64,000 bases of DNA from Betaproteobacteria bacterium. Lineage in GTDB: Bacteria; Pseudomonadota; Gammaproteobacteria; Burkholderiales; Burkholderiaceae_C. The stretch covers positions 186,001 through 250,000 of the forward strand of contig CANGHH010000005.1 of NCBI GenBank assembly GCA_947453725.1. Direction: 5' to 3'. Position 1 is the first letter of the stretch. Each line of letters begins with the position of its first letter. The position numbers and the translations under genes were made by a program. Below, in pieces: positions 8,635 to 17,984 of the stretch. The notes beneath the pieces were generated by a model, which was given only the letters and a program-made list of their open reading frames with translations, made no database searches and was not told the DNA's origin.

Positions 8635-9784
8635 CGGCGGCGTAGGTTTTCTCGATGGCGTCGACGATGCGGCTCCAGTCCAGCTGCATGGCGGTGGCCC
8701 GCGCTGCAGTGCCCATTTCGCGGACCTGCACCCAGTCGCCTGCGATGCGTCGGGCGACCCGGCAGAACTCACTGGTGTCGTCGCAGCGCACCAGCAGGCC
8801 GTTGTCGCCGTGGCGGATCAGCTGCCCGGCGGCGGCGTGGTCGCAGGCCACCACGGCCAGCCCGCTGGCCATGGCCTCGGGCACCACGTTGCCGTAGGTT
8901 TCGCTGGTGCTGGGAAAGAGGAAGACGTCGGCCGACGCGTAGTGCGCGGCCAGGTCGTCGCCATGGCGTGCGCCCGCGAAGTGGGCCTCGGGGCAGCGTT
9001 GCGCCAGCCGCCGGCGTTCGGGGCCGTCGCCGACCAGCACCAGCCGCGTGCGCGGCTCGTGCTCGCGCATGGCCTCGAAGGCCGCCAGCACCGTGCCCAG
9101 GTTCTTCTCGGGCGCCAGCCGGCCGACGCACATCGCCACGCAGGTGCCGGGGTCGGCCCCCCAGCTGGCACGCAGCGCATGGCTGCGGTGCGACGGGCTG
9201 AAGCGCTGTGCATCGACACCGCGCGCCACCACGCGCAGCCCTTGCAGGCCGGCAGCGGCCAGTTCGTTCTTCAGGCTTTCGGTCGGCACCATCGTGCAGG
9301 CTGTGCGGTTGTGGAAGTGGCGCAGGTAGGCCATCACGGGCGCCTGCAGCCAGCCCACGCCGTAGTGCCGGCTGTAGGCGTGGAAGTTGGTGCGGAAGTC
9401 GCTGACCACCGGCAGGCCCAGTTGCCGAGCAGCACGCAAGGCCGACCAGCCCAGCGGGCCTTCGGTCACGATGTGAACGACATCGGGGCGCTGGGCGGTC
9501 CAGCGCCGAAGCAGTTCGCGCCGCGCCGGCAAGCCCATCTTCAGCTCGGGATAGCGGGGTATCGGCAGTCCCGGCACCAGGACTTCCTGGAAGCGGGCTT
9601 CATCGCGCGCGCGGTGCTCTGCGCCTTGCCGCGGCCGCACCAACTGCAGCGCGTGGCCGCGGCCCTCGAGGCCCTCGACCACCCGCGCAAACGTCGCCGC
9701 CACGCCGTTGACTTCGGGCGGGTAGGTCTCGGTGACCAGGGCCACACGCCAGGTGTGTGATGTGTTGTGAGCGGTTTCCTGCAA
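8540..9784 (-). CDS. Glycosyltransferase family 4 (GT-B) protein
   Basis: A 414-residue GT-B enzyme. The N-terminus has VALVTETYPPEVNGVA, followed by a DVVHIVTEGPLGWSA strand, and the C-terminal nucleotide-sugar site shows VGRLAPEKN and FPSTSETYGNVVPEAMASG, the E-x7-E motif of GT4. Related proteins transfer a sugar to diacylglycerol or similar lipids (for example mannosyl- or glucosyl-transferases). The likely start is TTG at 9784, with GGAG 6 bases upstream; a GTG at 9745 is an alternative. The last 35 residues are low-complexity and overlap the lplT 3' end on the other strand. Confidence 0.85.
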   Translation of the reverse strand: MQETAHNTSHTWRVALVTETYPPEVNGVAATFARVVEGLEGRGHALQLVRPRQGAEHRARDEARFQEVLVPGLPIPRYPELKMGLPARRELLRRWTAQRPDVVHIVTEGPLGWSALRAARQLGLPVVSDFRTNFHAYSRHYGVGWLQAPVMAYLRHFHNRTACTMVPTESLKNELAAAGLQGLRVVARGVDAQRFSPSHRSHALRASWGADPGTCVAMCVGRLAPEKNLGTVLAAFEAMREHEPRTRLVLVGDGPERRRLAQRCPEAHFAGARHGDDLAAHYASADVFLFPSTSETYGNVVPEAMASGLAVVACDHAAAGQLIRHGDNGLLVRCDDTSEFCRVARRIAGDWVQVREMGTAARATAMQLDWSRIVDAIEKTYAAAIAVPEVAAGGGLGATPASPPRWQPARPTPP

Positions 9785-9941
9785 GGGCGACTCCGTGCCT
9801 CAAATCTGATTCGGCATGTTGGCGGCATTGCGCAACAGTTCGATGACAAGTCGGCATCACCGAAGCGACACAGTGGTGTCACGGCGCATTCACAGCCCGC
9901 GGTCACAGTTGCGTCACAGCAACTGCAGCCGGAGCCGCCGC

Positions 9942-10562
9942 ATGAAGACCTTTCGTCAAGAACTCGCGCAACAGCGTTGGGACGACCACCGCTACTACCA
10001 CCACAGCCGCATCAACCAGTCGCTGCACTTCATCAGCGCGCTGAGCTTCATCGCGGCCTACGGCCTGCTCTTCATCGACCCGGCCAGCGCCGCGCTGCTG
10101 GCCTGGGGCGTCAGCATGAGCACCCGCCAAGCCGGGCACTTCTTCTTCGAACCGCTGGGCTACGACCAGGTCAACCAGGCCACGCACGAACACAAGGAAG
10201 AAATCAAGGTCGGCTACAACCTGCGCCGCAAGGTGGTGCTGATGAGCATCTGGGCGACGGCGCCGCTGGTGCTGTGGTGGGCCCCGTCGCTGGGCGGCCT
10301 GATCGCACCCGCGACCAGCTTCAGCGGCTATCTGCACGACCTGGGCATTGCTTGGCTGGCGCTGGGCGTCGGCGGCCTGCTGTTCCGCACCCTGCACCTG
10401 TTTTTCCTGTTCGACGTGCGCACCGGCCTGGTCTGGGCGTCGAAGATCATCACCGACCCCTTCAACGACGCGATGATCTACCGCCACGCCCCGCTGGCCC
10501 TGCTGCGCGGCGAGCTGATCGACCCGCAGCACGCGCAACACGCACCCCGTATCCAGCGCTGA
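9942..10562 (+). CDS. Small polytopic membrane protein, possibly Mpo1/DUF962-related
   Basis: A 206-residue protein with about four hydrophobic segments. It opens with a His-rich run, RYYHHSRINQSLHF, that gives an H-x-x-x-N-x-x-x-H pattern, followed by RQAGHFFFEP. That pattern is reminiscent of the DUF962/Mpo1 family of fatty-acid dioxygenase-like membrane proteins, but I am not certain of the family. The ATG at 9942 is chosen because GGAG lies 7 bases before it and the protein-like sequence begins there. A strong terminator follows the gene. It is surrounded by lipid genes. Confidence 0.6.
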   Translation: MKTFRQELAQQRWDDHRYYHHSRINQSLHFISALSFIAAYGLLFIDPASAALLAWGVSMSTRQAGHFFFEPLGYDQVNQATHEHKEEIKVGYNLRRKVVLMSIWATAPLVLWWAPSLGGLIAPATSFSGYLHDLGIAWLALGVGGLLFRTLHLFFLFDVRTGLVWASKIITDPFNDAMIYRHAPLALLRGELIDPQHAQHAPRIQR

Positions 10563-10578
10563 AGGTGCCCTTGTTCCC

Positions 10579-10622
10579 GTCCCCGGTCCCTGGCCGGAAC
10601 CGGCCTGGGATGGGGGACTTTT
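10579..10622 (+). terminator. Rho-independent terminator between convergent genes
   Basis: An outer stem GTCCCC/GGGGAC encloses an inner stem CCCTGGCCGG/CCGGCCTGGG (one mismatch, AA loop) and is followed by TTTT. It sits right after the membrane-protein gene ending at 10562 and just before the end of the convergent aminotransferase gene. Confidence 0.7.
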
Positions 10623-10627
10623 CCGCT

Positions 10628-12277
10628 TCAGAAGCGGTGGCTGAGCATCTCGCGCAACAGGCCGCGGCGGATGGCCTTGTTGGTCAGCCCGGCGTCTTGC
10701 CACCACCAGCCATCCGCCTGCATGGCCTGCGCGGCGGCAATGAAGCGCTCGGCCACGGCATCGAATTCAGCCTGCGTGTAATTCAGGCTGAATACCATCC
10801 GCCCGGTGCCCACCCAGCTCAGCGCCAGACCTTGCGCGCGCAGGTAGAACTGCAGCATCCAGTTGTAGCGCGAGGGCTGCGTGTAGAACACCGTCCAGAC
10901 GGTCGACAGGTTGGCCACCTGCACCGGCAGACCGGCCTCGCGCAGCCGCAGGTTCAACTGCTCGGCGCGGCGGTTCCAGGTCTCGTCCAGATCGGCATAC
11001 ATCGCGCGCACCGGCTCGCTGTGCAGGCGCTCCAGGAAGACCTGCATCGCGCACATCACATAGGGGTGGGCGTTGAAGGTGCCGCGGGCAAAGCAGATGT
11101 CGGCCGGCCGTTCTTCGCGGTAGCGCTTCATCAGTTCACGCTTGCCGCAGACCACGCCGACCGGCAGGCCGCCGCCCAGCGTCTTGCCGTAGGTGACCAT
11201 GTCGGCGCGCACGCCGAAGTAGTCCTGCGCGCCGCCCGGCGCCAGGCGGAAGCCCATGAAGACCTCGTCGAAGATCAGCACGATCCCGCGCGCCGTGCAG
11301 ACCTCGCGCAACTGCTGCAGCCAGGCGCTGTAGGCCTCGCGGTCGAAGGCGGCGCGGCGGCCACTGTCGGTCAGCGTGTTGTCGCCGGGCGCGCCCTTGT
11401 TCGGGTGCAGGCCCTGCAGTGGGTTGACCAGCACGCAGGCGATGTCGCTGCGCTTGCGCAGCACGCGCAGGGTGTCGCCGTCCATCTCCTTGAGCGTGTA
11501 GGTGTGGGCCGGCGCCAGCGGGTTGCCAGGGCCGGGCTGCACGTCTTCCCACCAGCCGTGGTAGGCGCCGGTGAAGCGCACCAGGTACTTGCGCTTCGTG
11601 TGGTAGCGCGCCAGGCGGACGGCCTGCATCACGGCTTCGGTGCCGCTCATGTGGAAGCTGACCTCGTCGAGCCCGGAAATTTTTTGCAGCTGCTCGACGT
11701 TCCAGGCCACTGCCGGGTGGTAGCTGCCCAGGATGGGGCCGAGCTCGGCCGCCCGCGCGCTGCCCTCGGCGATGCAGCTCTTGTAGAAATCATGGCCGAA
11801 GACATTCACACCGTAAGAGCCCGTCAGGTCGTCGAAGACCACGCCGTCGAGGTCGGTGACGGTGACACCGTCGGTGCGCTGCACGAAGGCGCCGACCGCG
11901 ATGTGCTGGCGCAGGTAGGGGCCGTAGGGAAAGGGCACGCGGTAGGCGCCGGTGAATTGCAGGTCGGAGATGCCGTCGCGGGCCTGCTTGGTCAGGGCGA
12001 TGGACTTCGCATGCCGCGTCGTCAGCGTCTGCGCCAGGCGGGCGAAGCCCAGCCGGCGCTGCGCCTGCACCTCGGCCGGCGCGCCGTCGCTGGCAAAGAA
12101 CTGCGTCTCGTCGTAGGCGTAGCCCGGCAGCTGCGCGGCCACGCGCTTGGCCATGCGGGTGTGGCCGGCAAGCGACGGGTGCTTGGCGAGCGACAACTCC
12201 AGACGTTGGCGCGCTTTCGGAAAGAGCACGGCCAGTCCGGCCAGCGCGACGGCTGTGAATGCGTAGGTTTCGGGCAT
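10628..12277 (-). CDS. Class III aminotransferase family protein (GSA-aminomutase-like)
   Basis: A 549-residue PLP enzyme of aminotransferase class III, longer than the usual 430-460 because of an N-terminal extension of roughly 120 residues that begins with a hydrophobic segment. Recognisable elements are FHMSGTEAVMQAVRLAR (phosphate-binding region), FTGAYHGWWED, the Asp of LIFDEVFMGFR that pairs with the cofactor ring, and the Schiff-base lysine in VTYGKTLGGG. These resemble glutamate-1-semialdehyde aminomutase relatives. The substrate is unknown. The neighbouring psd, transcribed divergently 53 bp away, suggests a role in an amino-lipid or membrane pathway, but that is inference. Confidence 0.8.
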   Translation of the reverse strand: MPETYAFTAVALAGLAVLFPKARQRLELSLAKHPSLAGHTRMAKRVAAQLPGYAYDETQFFASDGAPAEVQAQRRLGFARLAQTLTTRHAKSIALTKQARDGISDLQFTGAYRVPFPYGPYLRQHIAVGAFVQRTDGVTVTDLDGVVFDDLTGSYGVNVFGHDFYKSCIAEGSARAAELGPILGSYHPAVAWNVEQLQKISGLDEVSFHMSGTEAVMQAVRLARYHTKRKYLVRFTGAYHGWWEDVQPGPGNPLAPAHTYTLKEMDGDTLRVLRKRSDIACVLVNPLQGLHPNKGAPGDNTLTDSGRRAAFDREAYSAWLQQLREVCTARGIVLIFDEVFMGFRLAPGGAQDYFGVRADMVTYGKTLGGGLPVGVVCGKRELMKRYREERPADICFARGTFNAHPYVMCAMQVFLERLHSEPVRAMYADLDETWNRRAEQLNLRLREAGLPVQVANLSTVWTVFYTQPSRYNWMLQFYLRAQGLALSWVGTGRMVFSLNYTQAEFDAVAERFIAAAQAMQADGWWWQDAGLTNKAIRRGLLREMLSHRF

Positions 12278-12330
12278 GAAGGCCTCATTGCGTTGGAACC
12301 CTGTTTGTATTTCCCTGTGTTGACAAGCCT

Positions 12331-13200
12331 ATGAAAATCTCAAAATTACGTGACAGCCTTTTGTTGCAGGAAGACTTGAACTTCCTGCTGACCAACCGAA
12401 TTCCGCGCATCGCGCTGACGCGCTGGATGGGCTGGTTCAGCCAGATCCGCAGCCCGCTGCTGACGCGGCTGTCCATTGCCGTGTGGCGGCTGTTCACCGA
12501 CCTCGATCTCAGCGAGGCCCAGCCTCGGCCTTACCAAAGCCTGCAGGAATGCTTCACGCGTGAACTGAAGCCCGGCATGCGGCCCATCGCCACCGACCCG
12601 CAGGTGCTGTGCAGCCCCTGCGACGCCATCGTCGGCGCCTGCGGCACCGTGCAGGCCGGCAGCGTGCTGCAGGCCAAGGGCTCGCCCTACCGGATGCAGG
12701 ACCTGTTCGGTCTCGCCGAGCGCGCCGCGCCCTTCGAGGGCGGCAGCTACGTCACGCTGCGCCTGACGTCGAGCATGTACCACCGCTTCCACGCGCCGGC
12801 CGACGGCCGCATCGAACACGTCAGCTACATCAGCGGCGACACCTGGAACGTCAACCCCATCGCGCTGAAGCGGGTACGAGGCCTGTTCTGTCGCAACGAG
12901 CGCGCGGTCATCCGGCTGCGGCTGGCCGATGGCACGCCGCTGGCGCTCGTGCCGGTGGCGGCGATTCTGGTGGCCAGCATCCGCCTGCACTGCCTGAATG
13001 TGCTGTTGCATCTGCGCTGGCCCGGCCCGAACGAGATGCCCTGCGACGCCGCGGTGTTCAAGGGCCAGGAACTGGGCTGGTTCGAGCACGGTTCGACGAT
13101 CATCGTATTCGCGCCCCCGGGCCTGACACTGGCGCCGGGCATCGCCAGCGGGCAGCCGATCCGCATGGGGCAGCCCCTGCTGCTGCGTGAATCCCGGTGA
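12331..13200 (+). CDS. psd: Phosphatidylserine decarboxylase
   Basis: A 289-residue proenzyme that makes phosphatidylethanolamine by decarboxylating phosphatidylserine at the inner membrane. The maturation site is visible as EHGSTIIVF near the C-terminus; cleavage before the Ser yields the pyruvoyl group. The catalytic His of MYHRFHAPADG and the substrate loop of the family are also present. Length and motif order match the Psd family. The gene faces away from the aminotransferase and ends 58 bp before the LpxH-like gene in the same direction. Confidence 0.92.
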   Translation: MKISKLRDSLLLQEDLNFLLTNRIPRIALTRWMGWFSQIRSPLLTRLSIAVWRLFTDLDLSEAQPRPYQSLQECFTRELKPGMRPIATDPQVLCSPCDAIVGACGTVQAGSVLQAKGSPYRMQDLFGLAERAAPFEGGSYVTLRLTSSMYHRFHAPADGRIEHVSYISGDTWNVNPIALKRVRGLFCRNERAVIRLRLADGTPLALVPVAAILVASIRLHCLNVLLHLRWPGPNEMPCDAAVFKGQELGWFEHGSTIIVFAPPGLTLAPGIASGQPIRMGQPLLLRESR

Positions 13201-13258
13201 GCCCGCACTGTCACCGCCTTGACTTGCCAGCGTCACGCGCCCGTCTTGCCGGCCCGCG

Positions 13259-14104
13259 ATGATGCTGCTCGCCATGCGACGCGACGATACCGACCTCGAC
13301 CCCGAAGACGCCACCCCGCCACCGTCCTTGCGCGTGCGCACGGTCTGGATCAGCGACCTCCACCTCGGCACGCCCGGTTGCCAGGCGCAGGCCTTGCTGA
13401 GCTTCCTGCGCGAAGTCGAGTGCGAGACCTTGTTCCTGGTCGGCGACATCATCGACGGCTGGCAACTTCGCCGGCAGTGGTACTGGCCGCAGGCCCACAA
13501 CGACGTGATCCAGAAGCTGCTGCGCAAGGCCCGCAAGGGCACGCGGGTGATCCTGATTCCGGGCAACCACGACGAATTCGCGCGCAAGTACCTGGGCCAC
13601 AATTTCGGCGGCGTCGACGTTCTCGAGGACCACATCCACGAGACGGCCGACGGCCGCAAGCTGTGGGTGACGCACGGCGACCTGTTCGACGGCGTGATCC
13701 AGTGCGCGAAATGGCTGGCCTACCTGGGTGACTACCTCTATGAAACCATCCTGCGCTGGAACCACCACCTGAATTCCTGGCGCGCGCGCCTGGGGCTGCC
13801 CTACTGGAGTCTGTCGCGCTACCTCAAGCTCAAGGTCAAGCGCGCGGTCAGCTATGTCAGTGACTTCGAGTCTGCCGTCGCCCGCGAAGCGCGCACCCGC
13901 GGTGTGCACGGCGTGGTCTGCGGCCACATTCACCACGCCGAGATGCGCACCATCGACGGCATCCTTTACTGCAACGACGGCGACTGGGTGGAAAGCCTGA
14001 CCGCACTGGTCGAGCACGCCGACGGCCGGCTGGAAATCATCGACTGGTCGCAGCGGACGGCCGCAGTCCCGGCCAAATTCGCTGAACCGGCGCTGGTCAC
14101 CTGA
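13259..14104 (+). CDS. UDP-2,3-diacylglucosamine diphosphatase-like metallophosphoesterase
   Basis: A 281-residue calcineurin-type phosphoesterase with all metal motifs: ISDLHLG, VGDIIDGW, GNHDE, THGDLFD and GHIHHAE. The family is LpxH-like, the step that forms lipid X in lipid A synthesis, but proteins of this length with the QWYWPQAHN segment are a broad subgroup whose member functions are not all proven, so I do not give the symbol. ATG at 13259 is the first start; another at 13274 is possible. Followed by a hairpin that may end transcription. Confidence 0.8.
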   Translation: MMLLAMRRDDTDLDPEDATPPPSLRVRTVWISDLHLGTPGCQAQALLSFLREVECETLFLVGDIIDGWQLRRQWYWPQAHNDVIQKLLRKARKGTRVILIPGNHDEFARKYLGHNFGGVDVLEDHIHETADGRKLWVTHGDLFDGVIQCAKWLAYLGDYLYETILRWNHHLNSWRARLGLPYWSLSRYLKLKVKRAVSYVSDFESAVAREARTRGVHGVVCGHIHHAEMRTIDGILYCNDGDWVESLTALVEHADGRLEIIDWSQRTAAVPAKFAEPALVT

Positions 14105-14173
14105 CTTGCCGCTCGCCGGCCTGCAGATGGTCGCAGGCCATCAGCTTGGCTATGGCCCGCCATCGGAATGAGG

Positions 14174-14206
14174 CAGGGGGACGTGCACCTGCATGCACGC
14201 CCCCCT
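14174..14206. terminator. Hairpin between convergent genes, possible bidirectional terminator
   Basis: CAGGGGGACGTGCA pairs with TGCACGCCCCCCTG across a short loop, with one bulge. There is no T-tract on either side, so termination would be weak; it lies between the phosphoesterase gene (ends 14104) and the TonB-receptor gene (ends 14271). Confidence 0.4.
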
Positions 14207-14270
14207 GAGCAAGTCCGAACCCGCTTCGGCGCCGACCTCCCGGTCGTCGCCGAAGGGGTGTTTGACCTCG

Positions 14271-16457
14271 TCAGAAGTCGACCGACGCCGTGAACAGCAC
14301 GCTGCGAGCCGGCATCACGGTCAGCAGGTCGTTGGCATTCGGCTTGGCGTCCGAGCTGCCGCTGATCGGGCTGGCGACACCCACGATGGTGTGGGCGTTC
14401 TGCAGGTTGTTGATCGCCGCCTGCAGCTTGATCTTCTCGACGCCGTTGAACGGAGCCTTCAGCGTGTAGTTGATGTTCAGGTTGGTGACCAAGGCGGTGG
14501 GCAGTGCGAAGGCCTGGTGGGCGCCGGACTTGTCGTCGTTGTAGACGCGCCCGATCCGGTTGCCCGACAGGTTCACGGCCAAGGCGCCCTGGCGGAAGCT
14601 CAGCCCGAGGGTTTCCGTGTCATGCGGCGCGCCGGCCACCCATTGGCCGTTCGCGTACTTCAGGCTGCTGAAGGTCAGGTTGCCGAACACGCTGAAGCCG
14701 CCACCGATGACGTAATTGCCTTCGGCTTCGACGCCCTGGGCGGTCTGGGTGCCGCTCAGCACGTAGCCGACGTTGCCGGCCGTGTCGGGCGGGAGGGCGG
14801 TGTAGGCGCCATCGAGCTTGGTGTGGAAGATGTCGGCCGCGAAGGTGAAGTCCTTGGCGTTCATCACGGTACCGAACTGGACCGTCGTGGCCTTGGTCGC
14901 CTTCGGCGCCGGGCTGACCTTGGCATTGGGCACGTCGAACACGCTGGTGCTCGGGATCTGGTCGCCGATGGCGGCCTGGCCGTAGACCGACCAGTTGGAC
15001 GCCAGCAGGTAGTTGGCGCGCAGGCTGGGCAGGGTGTCGCGGTAGGTGATCGAATGGGCGAGGTTGGCTGCGCCGCCGAGCGCGCCGACCGCCCCGCCGT
15101 TGTCGGCCAGGTGAACGAAGGACTGCTTGTACGAAGCCACCTTGACGCCCGGCAGCACGGTCAGTTTGTCACCCAGGTGGAATTCGTATTCGACGTAAGG
15201 CTGCAGCGAGACCGTGCGGTAGGTTTCGCTGAAATTCGGCACCGTCGACGCGTTGACCCAGGTGCGCGGGTCGGACTTGATCTGGTAGCGGTAGCTGTCG
15301 GACTGGTCGGACCACAGGCCGAAGCGCAGCGTGCCCATGCCCGACTCGTGGCTGACGCGCAGCAGGTTGCCGATGGTGGTGTAGGAGTTGAGCTTGTCGA
15401 CGCCGCTGGAGGCGCTGACCGGCGGCACCGACAGGTTGGTCGTGTTGTTGTAGTTCTGCTTGTTGTTGTAGCGGTAGGTGTAGACCTTCTCGTCGATCTT
15501 CCAGCCGCCACCCAGGTTCGATTGCAACTGGGCATACGACCAGCCGGTGTGGACATCGTAGAAGTTGTAGCCGAAGTAATTCCAGTCGCCGGGCGTGCCG
15601 CTGAGCAGCTTGTTGTAGATGCCGTTGTCGTAGTCGGAGCGGAAGATGCCCTTGACGGCCGGCGTGTTGCTCTTCAGATTGAGGTAGTTGCCGTAGACCG
15701 TCAGCTGCGTGTTGGCCGTCAGATCGACCTGGAACTTGCCGGACGCTGCCTTGCGGTCCTGCTTGTTGTAGGGCTGATAGCCGTCGGACTTCATCTCGTG
15801 CGCGGTGATCAGGAAGTTCGCGTTCTGCTCATTCAGGTTGCCCGACTCGAATTCGGCGGCAGCCATCTTCGTGTCCCAGGTGCCGAGGGTCACGGCAGCG
15901 CTGACCCGACGCTTGGATTCGAGCTCGCGCGAGCGCAGGTCGATCGTGCCGCCGAAAGTCGCTTGGCCGATCGTCGATGCCGTGCCCGGGCTGCGGTCGA
16001 CCACAGCGCCACCCAGGAACTGGCTCGGGAAGAAGACCCACGAGTGGTGGCTGACACCGTTGGTGTCGTTGAACGGAATGCCGTCGAAGCTCATCACGAA
16101 GTTCGAGTCGCTCAGGCCGCGCATCGTCACCTTGGTGTCGCCCAGGCCGACACCGTTGGGCTGGAAGCCGAACACGCCCGGCGTGACCATCAGCAATTGC
16201 GAGTAGTCGGCAATCGGCGAGGTCGCTTCACGGATGTACTGGTTGCTGATGATCGACAAGGCCGTGCCGGCCGTCACCGAGTTTTGCGACGGGGCGATGG
16301 CATCGGCCGACAAGGTCACCAGCTTCTGGCCGGTGATGACGATCTCCTGGGCGCCCGAGCCTGCATCGGCCTGCGCGACGACCGGCAGCGCGGCGACCAT
16401 CGTTGCAATGGCGCGGCCGATCAGCAGCGTGTTCTTCTTGAGTTGATGCGATTTCAT
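14271..16457 (-). CDS. TonB-dependent outer-membrane receptor
   Basis: A 728-residue receptor. A signal peptide ends near AQADAGSG and is followed by a TonB box (EIVITG), a plug domain with GVGLGDTKVTMRGL and the DRSPGTASTIGQATFGGTI stretch, then a beta-barrel of alternating aromatic strands. It would import a scarce nutrient (siderophore, cobalamin, metal chelate or sugar) using TonB energy; the ligand cannot be read. No TonB/ExbBD genes are nearby. The 190 bp upstream include two copies of GATGCAT but no riboswitch that I can recognise. Confidence 0.9.
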   Translation of the reverse strand: MKSHQLKKNTLLIGRAIATMVAALPVVAQADAGSGAQEIVITGQKLVTLSADAIAPSQNSVTAGTALSIISNQYIREATSPIADYSQLLMVTPGVFGFQPNGVGLGDTKVTMRGLSDSNFVMSFDGIPFNDTNGVSHHSWVFFPSQFLGGAVVDRSPGTASTIGQATFGGTIDLRSRELESKRRVSAAVTLGTWDTKMAAAEFESGNLNEQNANFLITAHEMKSDGYQPYNKQDRKAASGKFQVDLTANTQLTVYGNYLNLKSNTPAVKGIFRSDYDNGIYNKLLSGTPGDWNYFGYNFYDVHTGWSYAQLQSNLGGGWKIDEKVYTYRYNNKQNYNNTTNLSVPPVSASSGVDKLNSYTTIGNLLRVSHESGMGTLRFGLWSDQSDSYRYQIKSDPRTWVNASTVPNFSETYRTVSLQPYVEYEFHLGDKLTVLPGVKVASYKQSFVHLADNGGAVGALGGAANLAHSITYRDTLPSLRANYLLASNWSVYGQAAIGDQIPSTSVFDVPNAKVSPAPKATKATTVQFGTVMNAKDFTFAADIFHTKLDGAYTALPPDTAGNVGYVLSGTQTAQGVEAEGNYVIGGGFSVFGNLTFSSLKYANGQWVAGAPHDTETLGLSFRQGALAVNLSGNRIGRVYNDDKSGAHQAFALPTALVTNLNINYTLKAPFNGVEKIKLQAAINNLQNAHTIVGVASPISGSSDAKPNANDLLTVMPARSVLFTASVDF

Positions 16458-16650
16458 GGCATGGTGTGACGTTGGTTTCGGGATGCATTTGAGTCACGTC
16501 CATAGGCGGATCGGCTCATGGGATGCATCATGTTGTCGCAATGTGACCAATGTATGACGAACATACCGATGCGGTGGCGCACTGGCAACGTCACGGTCCT
16601 GTCATCTGGCGGTGCCGGCATCGGCGCCGGCCAGGGCAGACCCCGGTCCC

Positions 16651-17706
16651 TCAGCGGCCTCGGCTGTCGGCCCGCTGCGGCAGAACTGCGGACATCGCCA
16701 GGCCCGACAACCAGGCCCCCTCGACGCTGGCGCCCCCCAGGAAGTCGCCGCAGACCCCCAGGCCCAGGTCGGCGTCCCACCAGCACCCGCCGTCCGTCGT
16801 CGTCTGCGCCTGCGGCAAGGCGTAGCGCCAGCGGTGAACGACAAGGTGCTGCCAGTCGACAGCCCGACCCAGCCACCGGTCCAGCGCCGCCTGCAGCTGC
16901 CGCTGGACCCAATCGGCAGATTGCTCGAGGTGCTGTTGGCTCCAGCCCGCGCTGGCGTGCACGACCCAATGTGCCTGGCCGGGCCGACGGTCCCGGCCGG
17001 GCCGCGAATCGTTGCGCAGCACCCAGGCCAGTTCGCCCGTGGGCGGCCGGGCCAGGTCCCGCTGCAGCGCCGCTTGCGGCGCGTTGTCGGTGGGGCCGGG
17101 GTCGTCGGCGATGCCCATCAAGGTCCAGCAAGGCAGCATCGGGGTCGCTGCCGCCTGCCCAGCCCAATCCGGTCGGTGGGGCTTGAGCAGGGGCGCGGCC
17201 TGCGCAGGCGGCAGCGCCAGCACGACGGCGTCGAACAGCGTGGGGTGGCACAGGCCGTCAGCCGCCACCTGCCAGCCCAGCGGACGCCGCTGCAGGCTGT
17301 CGACGGCAAAGGACCAGGTGGCCGCCGTGCCGTCCAGCAAGTGGCGGCACAGCGCGGGCAGGTCCGGCACCGGCACGCACAGCGGGGCACCGTCCTCGAC
17401 AGGCAGACTGCCCGCGGCCAGCAGCGGCTTCCATTCGGCCAGGAAGCCGGCCTGCAGGGCCTGATTCACGAAGGCCTGGAAGGCCGCCGAGCGGGCCGTG
17501 ACACTGACGGCGCCATGGTCGATGCCCGTCGTCCGGGCCTCCCCGTCCCGGTCCCGCCATTCGAGCCGGCGGGTGGCCATGCGACCACCGGGCCCGCGGG
17601 ATTTGTCGAAGACCTGCACGGTATGCCCGGCCAGCGTCAGTGCCTGCGCGCAGCTGGACCCGGCCATGCCGGCACCGATCACGGCGACCTGCCGGATCGC
17701 TGTCAT
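16651..17706 (-). CDS. FAD/NAD(P)-binding amine-oxidase-like protein (renalase-like)
   Basis: A 351-residue flavoprotein. The N-terminus carries the dinucleotide motif VIGAGMAGSSCAQAL followed by DKSRGPGGRMATRR, the second FAD-binding motif of renalase-type oxidases. The C-terminus has a GVCGDFLGGASVEGAWLSG stretch that binds the flavin ribityl chain. Such proteins oxidise nicotinamide or amine compounds; the physiological role in bacteria is unclear. ATG at 17706 is chosen because it places the FAD motif at residue 7; earlier in-frame codons add unrelated sequence. Confidence 0.82.
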   Translation of the reverse strand: MTAIRQVAVIGAGMAGSSCAQALTLAGHTVQVFDKSRGPGGRMATRRLEWRDRDGEARTTGIDHGAVSVTARSAAFQAFVNQALQAGFLAEWKPLLAAGSLPVEDGAPLCVPVPDLPALCRHLLDGTAATWSFAVDSLQRRPLGWQVAADGLCHPTLFDAVVLALPPAQAAPLLKPHRPDWAGQAAATPMLPCWTLMGIADDPGPTDNAPQAALQRDLARPPTGELAWVLRNDSRPGRDRRPGQAHWVVHASAGWSQQHLEQSADWVQRQLQAALDRWLGRAVDWQHLVVHRWRYALPQAQTTTDGGCWWDADLGLGVCGDFLGGASVEGAWLSGLAMSAVLPQRADSRGR

Positions 17707-17749
17707 CGACAGGCCTCGAAGCGGACCGGCTTCGCCACGGCTTGTCAAG

Positions 17750-17977
17750 CTATCGGCCCGCCTCATCGGCAGCGCTCGCGGCGCGTGCTGCGGCGGCGTC
17801 CTGGGCCTGCTGGAAGCCGTCGACGATCTTCGCCTGCTGGGCCCGCGCCTGGCTGGCCTGGACTGCCTGCAGGGTTGCCACGCTTGCGGCCGTGCCCGCG
17901 ACCTCAGCGCCGCACCCAGCCAGCATGGCGACGAGCAGCGTCAGGGCGGCGGTGGCCAGCGAGGGGCTGTGTTTCAT
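17750..17977 (-). CDS. Small lipoprotein, hypothetical
   Basis: A 75-residue product with a hydrophobic signal segment and a lipobox (AMLAGC) at residues 18-22, then an Ala/Gln-rich, probably helical tail (ATLQAVQASQARAQQAK). Predicted to be an inner- or outer-leaflet lipoprotein of unknown function. It begins 8 bp after the stop of another tiny gene on the same strand, so the pair looks like one transcript. Confidence 0.55.
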   Translation of the reverse strand: MKHSPSLATAALTLLVAMLAGCGAEVAGTAASVATLQAVQASQARAQQAKIVDGFQQAQDAAAARAASAADEAGR

Positions 17978-17984
17978 GGTGGTG

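Noticed and set aside
14193..16469. Long plus-strand frame opposite the TonB receptor
   Set aside because: Mirror of a clear receptor gene; no motifs.
16458..16650. Possible riboswitch upstream of the TonB receptor
   Set aside because: No cobalamin or other riboswitch core could be recognised; two GATGCAT copies only.
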